Source: Paracoccaceae bacterium
GTDB taxonomy: Bacteria > Pseudomonadota > Alphaproteobacteria > Rhodobacterales > Rhodobacteraceae
NCBI GenBank assembly: GCA_028285485.1
Contig: JANQPC010000064.1
Location: 107,079 to 171,078, forward strand
Length of the DNA: 64,000 nt
Direction of reading: 5' to 3'
Within the stretch, counting starts at the first letter, position 1. Each line of letters opens with the position of its first letter. Shown one piece after another: positions 54,464 to 61,681 of this stretch. The notes below the pieces were generated by a model. That model was not told the DNA's origin and made no database searches. It saw only the letters and a program-made list of their open reading frames with translations. A program made the position numbers and the translations under genes.

Positions 54464-54700
54464 CTATTTCCGCCAATGGGTTGGCACGATGATCAGCGCG
54501 CCGATTGAGGCGGCGATGGCATCGATGCCGGGGCGCCCGAAGCTGATCCCGAACATCAGCGAGACGAAGTAGAACACGAACGCCCCGCCCACGCAGATGA
54601 TGATCGACTGCACGATGCCGTTATGGGTGAAATTCGTCTTTTCCGCGAGGTAGCCCACGATCCCGGCGATCACCACGGTTCCGATCAGTGTTGGAAACAT
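54464..54700 (-). CDS. GlsB/YeaQ/YmgE family membrane protein
   Basis: A 78-residue protein with three helices of the transglycosylase-associated (GlsB/YeaQ/YmgE) family. GIVGYLAEKTNFTHNGIVQSIIICVGGAFVFYF is the family core. The ATG at 54700 starts the first helix; upstream codons are non-conserved and basic. These proteins are often stress-induced; their role is not known. fmt lies 4 bases upstream of its start on the same strand. Confidence 0.88.
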   Translation of the reverse strand: MFPTLIGTVVIAGIVGYLAEKTNFTHNGIVQSIIICVGGAFVFYFVSLMFGISFGRPGIDAIAASIGALIIVPTHWRK

Positions 54701-54704
54701 GCGC

Positions 54705-55613
54705 TTACTCCCCCAGTATCGTGCCCGGCGCGATAGGCGTGCCGCGCAGGAATGCCTCGGCGGGCTGCGCGCCCCGGCCCTCAATCTGCGCCTCGGTGAT
54801 TTCAATTGCGCCTTCGCCGCAGGTCACCGTCAACCCGTGGGTTACCTTGCCCGGCGCGCCTGCACCTTCGGTAAGGCGTGTGCGCAGCAGCTTCAGGCGT
54901 TTGCCGCCAAGCATCGTCCAGGCCCCCGGAAAGGGCGAGAGGCCGCGCGCGCGCCTGTCAATCTCTGCCGCGGGCAGCGCCCAATCGATCCGCGCCTCGG
55001 CCTTGCTGATCTTTTCGGCATAGGTGACGCCGGCCTCGGGCTGCGGTTCGGGTGCAAGCGTATCGAGGCGCGAAAGCGCCTCCACGATCAGCCGCCCGCC
55101 CATCCCTGCCAGCCGATCGTGCAGATCGCCGGTTGTTTCTTCCGCCCCGATCGGCGTTGCCTCCCGCAACAGCACCGGGCCGGTATCGAGCCCCGCCTCC
55201 ATCTGCATGATGCAAAGGCCCGTCTCGGCATCGCCCGCCATCACGGCGCGGTGGATCGGCGCCGCCCCGCGCCAACGCGGCAGAAGCGAGGCGTGGATGT
55301 TCAGGCATCCGCGCGGGGGGGCCTCAAGCACCGGCTCCGGCAGGATCAGGCCGTAGGCAACAGCCACGGCCACCTCGACCCCAAGCGCCGCGAACTCCGC
55401 CTGCGCAGCCGCGTCGCGCAGGCTCTTGGGGTGGCGCACGGTAAGCCCCAGCGCCTCTGCCCGTTCTGCCACCGCCGAGGCGCGGGGTTTCTTGCCGCGC
55501 CCTGCCGGGCGGGGAGGCTGCGTGTAAACGGCGGCAACCTCATGCCCCGCGCCGTGAAGCGCATCAAGCGCCGGCACCGAGAAGGCCGGCGTGCCCATGA
55601 ACGCAATCCTCAC
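54705..55613 (-). CDS. fmt: methionyl-tRNA formyltransferase
   Basis: Formylates initiator methionyl-tRNA. The 302-residue protein begins [19 protein letters not shown], has the folate/catalytic segment [22 protein letters not shown], and a C-terminal tRNA-binding barrel. The start overlaps the deformylase-like gene by 4 bases. The def-def-fmt run on the minus strand is typical of the group, joining formylation with deformylation. Confidence 0.97.
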   Translation of the reverse strand: MRIAFMGTPAFSVPALDALHGAGHEVAAVYTQPPRPAGRGKKPRASAVAERAEALGLTVRHPKSLRDAAAQAEFAALGVEVAVAVAYGLILPEPVLEAPPRGCLNIHASLLPRWRGAAPIHRAVMAGDAETGLCIMQMEAGLDTGPVLLREATPIGAEETTGDLHDRLAGMGGRLIVEALSRLDTLAPEPQPEAGVTYAEKISKAEARIDWALPAAEIDRRARGLSPFPGAWTMLGGKRLKLLRTRLTEGAGAPGKVTHGLTVTCGEGAIEITEAQIEGRGAQPAEAFLRGTPIAPGTILGE

Positions 55614-56107
55614 CGCGCCACCTTCCGGGCGCGTTTGATCAGCATCTGGCGCTTCACGCGGCTGAGATTGTCAAAATACATCCGCCCCGCCAGGTGATCG
55701 ATCTGGTGCTGCACGCTGCGGGCCCAGAGCCCGTCAAACTCGCGCCGCACGCGCATGCCCCGATGATCGAAGAACGTGACCGCAACCTCGGCGGGCCGCA
55801 CCACCTCGGCCTCCACGCCCGGCAGGTTGGGGCTGCCCTCGGCAAGCCGGTGCAGCTTGTCGGAGGCCATCACAACCTCGGGGTTCGCCATCACGATTGC
55901 CTGCCCCCTCTCCCGGCTCGCATCAACAACGGCGAGCGCCAGGCCAAGGCCGATCTGCGGGGCGGCGAGGCCCACGCCGGGCATCGCCTCCATGGTATCC
56001 ACCATATCTTCCCAAATCTCGCGGATTTCGGGGGTGATTTCATCCACCTTCGCGGCAGGCGTGCGCAGAATCGCGGCGGGCCAGGGCACAAAAGGCCGGA
56101 TGCTCAC
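55610..56107 (-). CDS. peptide deformylase paralogue lacking catalytic residues
   Basis: A 165-residue protein that aligns with peptide deformylase along its length. Motif 1, GVGLAAPQ (44-51), is intact. Motif 2, EGCLS in active enzymes, reads EGSPN (90-94), so the metal-binding cysteine is missing. Motif 3, HExxH, reads HQIDH (134-138), so the catalytic glutamate is missing although both histidines remain. It sits between the intact def and fmt with 4-base overlaps on both sides, and is full length with no frameshift. It is thus unlikely to be a pseudogene, and more likely a kept non-enzymatic or altered-activity paralogue. Confidence 0.9.
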   Translation of the reverse strand: MSIRPFVPWPAAILRTPAAKVDEITPEIREIWEDMVDTMEAMPGVGLAAPQIGLGLALAVVDASRERGQAIVMANPEVVMASDKLHRLAEGSPNLPGVEAEVVRPAEVAVTFFDHRGMRVRREFDGLWARSVQHQIDHLAGRMYFDNLSRVKRQMLIKRARKVAR

Positions 56108-56625
56108 GCGCGGGCCCGTTCGCGCTTCAGCTTGACCATTTTGCGGGTAATCATCTGGCGGCGAAGCGGCTTGAGATAATCGATGAAAAGCTTGCCATCG
56201 AGGTGATCGATCTCATGCTGCACGCAGGTGGCCCAAAGCCCGTCAAAGCGCTCGCTATGCGCTGCGCCGTCAAGCCCTGTCCACGCCACCTCTACCTCTG
56301 CTGGGCGCTCCACATCCGCATATTGCTCGGGGATCGAAAGGCAGCCTTCCTCATAGGTGTTCAGCGCCTCCGAAGCCCAGGTCACCTCGGGATTGATCAG
56401 AACCATCGGGCGCGGGGCAGCGCCCTCTTCCTTCACGCAATCCATCACCAGAAGCCGTGCGCCCACACCCACCTGCGGCGCGGCAAGCCCGATGCCCGGC
56501 GCGTTATACATCGTCTCAAGCATATCGTCGGCCAGCCGCTCTAGATCGGCGGTGATCTCGCTTACGGGATCGGCCATCCGCTTCAGCCGCGGATCGGGAT
56601 GGATCAGAATATCGCGCAATGCCAT
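56104..56625 (-). CDS. def: peptide deformylase
   Basis: Removes the formyl group from new proteins. The 173-residue metalloenzyme has all three motifs: GIGLAAPQ (44-51), EGCLSIP (93-99) and HEIDH (137-141). It heads the def-paralogue-fmt run, overlapping the next gene by 4 bases. It is presumably the working deformylase of the cell. Confidence 0.97.
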   Translation of the reverse strand: MALRDILIHPDPRLKRMADPVSEITADLERLADDMLETMYNAPGIGLAAPQVGVGARLLVMDCVKEEGAAPRPMVLINPEVTWASEALNTYEEGCLSIPEQYADVERPAEVEVAWTGLDGAAHSERFDGLWATCVQHEIDHLDGKLFIDYLKPLRRQMITRKMVKLKRERARA

Positions 56626-56730
56626 GGCGATGATCTAAGGCAGCGCTCCGGCCCCCGCAAGCGGTGGCGGGTTGAAGCCGGGTGGCGAAACGCTACGGTC
56701 CGCCCGAACAGATTGAACGGGGCCGGACAC

Positions 56731-57921
56731 GTGAGTTTTGATTTCGATACACCGCTCGAGCTGCGCGCGGGCCATTGCCAGAAATGGCAGGGCATCGGGA
56801 ACGCAATGGCAGAGCTTTCGGCGGATGAGGATTGTTCCAACATCCTGCCGATGTGGGTGGCCGATATGGATTTTGCCGCGGCCCCGCCCATTCGCGCGGC
56901 GCTCCAGGCAGAGATCGATCGCGGGTATCTGGGCTATTTTGGGGTGACCGCGCCGGTTTCCGAAGCCGTTTCAGGCTGGCTGTCGCGGCGCCATGGCTGG
57001 GCGGTCGACCCCGGGGTGATCCGCTACTCCCACGGCGTTGTGGCCGGGTTCGCCACAACGATTGCGGCCTTTACCGAGCAGGGCGATAGCGTGATCCTCT
57101 TCACCCCGGTCTATCACACCTTCTTTTCCAAGCTCCGCGCGATGGGGCGGGAAATCCACGAAAGCCCGCTTTTGCGGCGCGAGGGCCGCTACGAGATGGA
57201 TCTCGATGCCTTGGCGGCGGCGCTGACGGGGCGCGAGAAGGCGCTTGTGCTCTGCTCGCCCCATAACCCGGGCGGGCGGCTCTGGGCCCCCGATGAAATC
57301 CGGGCGGTCGCGGCCTTTTGCGAGGCGCATGATCTGCTGCTGATCTCCGATGAGATCCATATGGATCTCACCTTCCCCGATATCCCCTTTCATCCCACCG
57401 CCACGGCCGCGCCCGAGGCCCTGCCGCGGCTCGTGGTGCTGACCGCTGCCTCCAAAGGCTTCAACATCGCGGGCGGAGAGACCGGGCTGGTTATCATACC
57501 CGATGAGAACTTGCGCACCCGTTACGAGGCATCGGCCCGGGTGATGGGGGGGACGCCCAATCGCTTCGGGATGGCGATGACGAAAGCGGCCTTCACCGAT
57601 GGCGATGAATGGTCCGCCGCCGTGCGGGCCTATCTGGCCGAGAACTTCCGCCTCTGGCAGCACCGGATCGGGGCCCTGCCCGGCATCGAAGTGATGGCGA
57701 TGCAGGCCACCTATCTCTCCTGGGTGAATTTCGAGAATACCGGAATGGCGGTGGAGGAAGTGCGCAGCCGTCTGGTCAGAACCGCAGAGGTTGCGCCAAG
57801 CGCCGGGCACGCCTTTGGCAGTGGCGGGGAATGCTGGAACAGATTCAACATTGCCATGCCGCGCCCGCTTCTGGAGGAAGCGATCACGCGGATCGAAGGC
57901 GCGTTTTCGGATCTACAGTAG
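56731..57921 (+). CDS. MalY/PatB-type PLP C-S lyase
   Basis: A 396-residue PLP enzyme of the PatB/MalY group, cystathionine-beta-lyase-type enzymes. It has MWVADMDFAAAPPI near the start, the PLP-region CSPHNPGGRLW, SDEIHMDL with the PLP-nitrogen Asp, and the Schiff-base Lys in TAASKGFNIAG. The GTG at 56731 starts the conserved domain; longer starts add non-conserved residues. It is divergent from def. It probably cleaves cystathionine or related thioethers; the exact substrate is unknown. Confidence 0.88.
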   Translation: MSFDFDTPLELRAGHCQKWQGIGNAMAELSADEDCSNILPMWVADMDFAAAPPIRAALQAEIDRGYLGYFGVTAPVSEAVSGWLSRRHGWAVDPGVIRYSHGVVAGFATTIAAFTEQGDSVILFTPVYHTFFSKLRAMGREIHESPLLRREGRYEMDLDALAAALTGREKALVLCSPHNPGGRLWAPDEIRAVAAFCEAHDLLLISDEIHMDLTFPDIPFHPTATAAPEALPRLVVLTAASKGFNIAGGETGLVIIPDENLRTRYEASARVMGGTPNRFGMAMTKAAFTDGDEWSAAVRAYLAENFRLWQHRIGALPGIEVMAMQATYLSWVNFENTGMAVEEVRSRLVRTAEVAPSAGHAFGSGGECWNRFNIAMPRPLLEEAITRIEGAFSDLQ

Positions 57922-57924
57922 CGT

Positions 57925-58275
57925 TCAGGATTTCTCGATCAGCGCCACCGGGGCGGATTCATCGCGGGAGTAATCCAGCGGCGCGCTCTCGGTTGCCCGG
58001 GTCGCGCGCTTGAACTCATAGACCATCTCGCCCGCCTCTTCCTCGGAGGCCACGATCAGGCATTGCGAGAGGTGCTTTGCGCCGTCGAACACATCGACCA
58101 GCCCGCGCAGATGCGGGGCTTCCTCCGAATCGACGGCAAAGCCATCGTCCCAATACCGCAGGATCGTGAAACGCTGGCCGCCCGCCTCAACCTTGAGGCG
58201 CGACGCCTTCCTGAGCGCGGCCTTCCGCGCCAGCTCCAGCCCCGCCCGAACTTCCTTCGGCAAGTATTCAGACAT
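57925..58275 (-). CDS. conserved-looking protein of unknown function (116 aa)
   Basis: A soluble 116-residue protein with a basic helical N terminus (PKEVRAGLELARKAALRKASRLKV) and a beta-rich middle (QRFTILRYWDDGFAVDSEEAPHLRGLVDVFDG). The next part, KHLSQCLIVASEEEAGEMVYEFKRAT, completes a compact domain. It is convergent with the PatB-type gene, leaving 3 bases between stops. I have seen similar proteins in Rhodobacterales without assigned function; no catalytic motif is visible. Confidence 0.75.
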   Translation of the reverse strand: MSEYLPKEVRAGLELARKAALRKASRLKVEAGGQRFTILRYWDDGFAVDSEEAPHLRGLVDVFDGAKHLSQCLIVASEEEAGEMVYEFKRATRATESAPLDYSRDESAPVALIEKS

Positions 58276-58503
58276 GTTTCATCCCCAGCGCTCCCCGCGC
58301 CGAACCTTGTGCCGAATCCCCGCACAGTCAAGGAAAGCTTTTGTTACGCGGCTTTACGGCAGGTTGGGCGGCGGCGACTCCCCGTATCGTTTCCAGGCCC
58401 GCAATAATCGGCTGTGCACCTGCGCAGGGTGCCTGCGCCCGAATCGGGCTGTGCCGCTGTGCAGTGCCGCGCTAAACCAGCGGCCAATGCACAGGAGGGC
58501 GCG

Positions 58504-59502
58504 ATGGGCCAGTTGGTAGATGGGGTTTGGAGCGATGCTTGGTACGACACCAAGAAAAGCGGCGGCAAATTCGTGCGGTCAAACGCCGCCTATCGCAACT
58601 GGATCACCGCCGATGGCAGCGCGGGCCCGTCCGGCGAGGCCGGATTCGCGGCGGAAAGCGGGCGCTATCACCTGTATGTCTCCCATGCCTGCCCCTGGGC
58701 GAACCGCACGATGGTGTTTCGAGCGCTGAAGGGGCTTGAGAGCCACATCACCGTTTCGGTCGTGCACCCCGATATGCTGGGCGATGGCTGGACATTCGGG
58801 GCCGGTTTTCCCGGGGCAACGGGCGACACGCTCTACGGCCTGCCGTTTGCCCGCGATATCTACCTTAAGGCCAACCCGAACGCCTCGGGCCGCGTGACCG
58901 TGCCGATACTCTGGGACAAAACGCGCGAAACCATTGTTTCCAACGAAAGCTCCGAAATCATCCGCATGTTCAATTCCGCCTTCGACGGGATCACCGGCAA
59001 CACCGATGATTACTGGCCCGAAGCGCTGCGGGGCGAGATTGAGGAGGTGAACGGGCGGATCTACGACACGGTGAATAACGGCGTTTACAAATCCGGCTTC
59101 GCCACCACCCAGGTGGCCTATGACGAGGCCGTCACGGCCCTGTTCGAAAGCCTAGACTGGCTGGAGAAACGGCTGAGCAACCAGCGTTACCTCGTGGGCG
59201 GGCGGGTGACAGAGGCCGATTGGCGGCTTTTCACCACGCTCGTGCGCTTCGATCTGGTCTACCACCTGCATTTCAAATGCAATCGGAAGCGGCTGATTGA
59301 TTACCCCGCGCTCTGGGCCTATACGCGCGAGCTTTACCAGATGCCGGGCATAGCGGGCACGGTGAACTTCGATCACATCGTGCGGCATTACCATTTCAGC
59401 CATGACAGCATCAATCCGCACCGCATCATCCCGATCAATCCAGTGCTCGATTGGGCCGCGCCACATGGGCGCGCGGCGCTGGGGCCCGCAAACGCCGCCT
59501 AG
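58504..59502 (+). CDS. glutathionyl-hydroquinone reductase (GST family)
   Basis: A 332-residue Xi-class glutathione transferase, typical YqjG length. It has the catalytic Cys63 in HACPWANR, VSNESSEIIRMFNSAF and the C-terminal domain with YPALWAYTRELYQMPGIAGTVNFDHIVRHYH. AGGAGG lies before the ATG at 58504. It is closer to characterised enzymes than its paralogue in the transporter operon (14844-15758). It reduces glutathionyl-quinol adducts; it is transcribed alone and overlaps the convergent receiver gene by 4 bases. Confidence 0.93.
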   Translation: MGQLVDGVWSDAWYDTKKSGGKFVRSNAAYRNWITADGSAGPSGEAGFAAESGRYHLYVSHACPWANRTMVFRALKGLESHITVSVVHPDMLGDGWTFGAGFPGATGDTLYGLPFARDIYLKANPNASGRVTVPILWDKTRETIVSNESSEIIRMFNSAFDGITGNTDDYWPEALRGEIEEVNGRIYDTVNNGVYKSGFATTQVAYDEAVTALFESLDWLEKRLSNQRYLVGGRVTEADWRLFTTLVRFDLVYHLHFKCNRKRLIDYPALWAYTRELYQMPGIAGTVNFDHIVRHYHFSHDSINPHRIIPINPVLDWAAPHGRAALGPANAA

Positions 59503-59864
59503 GCGGCGCGCTGGCCGTGATGTTCCACGATTGCCGCCAGATCGCTTGGCGCCGTTTCGGCGGGCACGAAGGCGGCGGTATTGGGGATCAGGTTGAAGAT
59601 TGATCCATCCGAGAAAAAGCGGTTTCGCGTGACAAACACGACCCGCGCCTCCGGCTGGCGGTAACTGGCGAAATCCGCCACCGCCAAAGCGCTTCCGCCC
59701 GGCAGCATCAGATCAAGAATGATGACAGAGATATCCTGCTCCTGAAGCGCCGCGACGGCCTCGTTTTGGGTAGAGGCAACAATCACGGCGGTAGCGCTGC
59801 GGCTCAAATGGCGTTTCCACACATCTGAAAGCGCGGCGTCCGGCTCAACAATAAGCACATTCAT
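59499..59864 (-). CDS. stand-alone response-regulator receiver domain
   Basis: A 121-residue single receiver domain. Acidic pocket Glu7/Asp9, phosphoacceptor Asp51 in IILDLMLPG and Thr79 are present. The conserved lysine normally found before a proline in strand 5 is missing: the region reads AFVPAET. A short insertion (NRFFSDGSIFNLIP) precedes it. GGAGG immediately upstream selects the ATG at 59864. No histidine kinase gene adjoins. A CtrA-like box lies upstream at 59955. Without the lysine, phosphorylation signalling may be altered. Confidence 0.88.
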   Translation of the reverse strand: MNVLIVEPDAALSDVWKRHLSRSATAVIVASTQNEAVAALQEQDISVIILDLMLPGGSALAVADFASYRQPEARVVFVTRNRFFSDGSIFNLIPNTAAFVPAETAPSDLAAIVEHHGQRAA

Positions 59865-59954
59865 ACGACCTCCAACGCACACTAAAATCTAAGCAACTTT
59901 GGTTATGCGGCGCCCACCCGCGGTAACTATGAGTTCGCATTTGCTAATGAAAAG

Positions 59955-59970
59955 TTAACGTGAGGGTAAC
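59955..59970. promoter_or_regulatory. CtrA-like box
   Basis: TTAA-N7-GTAAC differs from the CtrA consensus TTAA-N7-TTAAC at one base. It lies in the shared 202-base region between the divergent receiver and lytic transglycosylase genes, about 90 bases from either start. CtrA is an alphaproteobacterial cell-cycle and motility regulator. Confidence 0.35.
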
Positions 59971-60066
59971 ACTTATTGGCAAGGCGTAAATCCGCCGAGC
60001 CCCGCGCTTGCAATGTGCGGGCAAGCCAATAGGGTCCGCCGCGATCCCCCAAAGCCATGAGGCCCT

Positions 60067-61239
60067 ATGCGACTTCTAATTGCAGCAGCCACCGCGCTCC
60101 TTCCCACAGGCGCCCTTGCCGCCGGGCCGTGCGGCGGCGATTTCGGTGCGTTTGTCACCGGGATGAAAGCCGAAGCCATCGAGCGCGGCCATTCCGCAGA
60201 CACTGTGGATCGGTTCTTTGCGAGCGTGCGCCCCGATCCCAACGTGATCCGGGCGGACCGCTCCCAGGGCATCTTCCAGCGGCCCTTCACCGATTTCTCG
60301 CGCCGCCTGATCAGCCAGAACCGGATCGACAACGGATTGCGCAACAACGACCGCTTCGATGCGGTGTTCGATCAGATCGAAGCCACCTGGGGCGTTGATC
60401 GCGGCGTGCTTCTCGCTTTCTGGGCGTTTGAAACCGATTACGGGGCTGTGCAGGGCGATTTCAACACGGTGAACGCACTTGTCACCCTCTCCCACGATTG
60501 CCGGCGGCCCGAGCTTTTCCGCCCGCAGGTTTTTGCCGCGATCGAACTCTACGAGAACGGCGATCTTGATCCCGCCACCACCACCGGCGCCTGGGCGGGC
60601 GAGATCGGGATGGTGCAGATGCTTCCGGGCGACATCATCGAAAACGGGGTGGATGGAGATGGCGATGGCCATGTGCGGCTGAAAACCTCGCCTGAAGATG
60701 CGCTGATGTCCGGCGGAAAGATGCTTTCATCGCTCGGCTGGCGGCCGAATGAGCCCTGGCTTCACGAAGTGACGGTGCCGAGCGGATTTGACTGGTCGCA
60801 AACCGGGCTGGGCACAAAGAAATCCGTAGCCGATTGGGCCGCGCTGGGGGTGGCGCCGCGCGCGGGGTCGCTCGGCCCCGCGGAACTGCCGGCTTCGATC
60901 CTGCTGCCGCAGGGGCGGGAAGGGCCCGCCTTCATCGCCTACCCCAATTTCGAGGTCTATTTCGAATGGAACAAGAGCTTCGTCTACGTGATGACGGCAG
61001 CTTATTTTGCCACTCGCCTGCGCGGCGCGCCCGTCTTTGATGCCGGGAATCCAAGCCCGGCGCTGGGCGAGGCGCAGATGAAGGAGCTTCAGCAAAAGCT
61101 CACTGACCGGGGGCATGACGTGGGCGGGATCGATGGGATCCTCGGCGCGATGACCCGGCGTGCGGTGCAGCTTGAACAGGCGCGCCTCGGCCTGCCCGCC
61201 GATGCCTGGCCAACGGTGGAGCTGCTTCAGCGGCTCTGA
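60067..61239 (+). CDS. lytic murein transglycosylase (MltB-like)
   Basis: A 390-residue exported enzyme that cleaves peptidoglycan glycosidic bonds. A signal peptide (LLIAAATALLPTGALA) comes first; the SLT-2/MltB domain follows with the catalytic glutamate in AFWAFETDYGAVQGDFNTVNAL and GEIGMVQMLPGD. A C-terminal peptidoglycan-binding domain 1 (about 330-390) has QQKLTDRGHDVGGIDGILGAMTRRAV. The gene ends with a 13-base overlap with a convergent exported protein. Confidence 0.93.
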   Translation: MRLLIAAATALLPTGALAAGPCGGDFGAFVTGMKAEAIERGHSADTVDRFFASVRPDPNVIRADRSQGIFQRPFTDFSRRLISQNRIDNGLRNNDRFDAVFDQIEATWGVDRGVLLAFWAFETDYGAVQGDFNTVNALVTLSHDCRRPELFRPQVFAAIELYENGDLDPATTTGAWAGEIGMVQMLPGDIIENGVDGDGDGHVRLKTSPEDALMSGGKMLSSLGWRPNEPWLHEVTVPSGFDWSQTGLGTKKSVADWAALGVAPRAGSLGPAELPASILLPQGREGPAFIAYPNFEVYFEWNKSFVYVMTAAYFATRLRGAPVFDAGNPSPALGEAQMKELQQKLTDRGHDVGGIDGILGAMTRRAVQLEQARLGLPADAWPTVELLQRL

Positions 61240-61610
61240 GGCACCTCGGCCTCCATGGCCGCATGACGGCGCGCGGGAAACCGCGTGCCGTCATCGATGA
61301 TCAGCGTCAGCCGCTCGCCCGCCATCACAAAAGTATCGCAGCGAGCGAACCCGTTATCGAACACCACGCAGACCTTGCTGTCCGGCGCCGTCTCATACCG
61401 CCCGGCCCAGACCGGGCCATCATCGGTGTAGGTATAGGAATAACGGCCATCGGCGGCATAGCGCGCCTTGGAGCCATCGAAGAACTCCACAGTCGTGCCC
61501 GAAAGCGCGGCGGCGAGATCATCGGGTGTGAACGGCGTGTCGCCCGGCCGCAAATCCTGCGCGGCGGCGGGAAGCGACAGGGCGATGACGGCAAGGATGG
61601 TGGCGCGCAT
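61227..61610 (-). CDS. small exported protein of unknown function (127 aa)
   Basis: The N terminus is a signal peptide (ILAVIALSLPAAAQ). The mature part looks like a small beta-barrel: GTTVEFFDGSKARYAADGRYSYTYTDDGPVWAGRYE and CVVFDNGFARCDTFV with a pair of cysteines that may form a disulphide. It lies downstream of smc by 71 bases and is convergent with the lytic transglycosylase. No family recognised, though the layout is typical of periplasmic proteins. Confidence 0.75.
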   Translation of the reverse strand: MRATILAVIALSLPAAAQDLRPGDTPFTPDDLAAALSGTTVEFFDGSKARYAADGRYSYTYTDDGPVWAGRYETAPDSKVCVVFDNGFARCDTFVMAGERLTLIIDDGTRFPARRHAAMEAEVPQSR

Positions 61611-61681
61611 GGAACGTCTCCGTTTTCACAACGGCTAGCACGCGGGGCCCGCACGGCCCGGTCAGAACCTTGTGATCGCGC

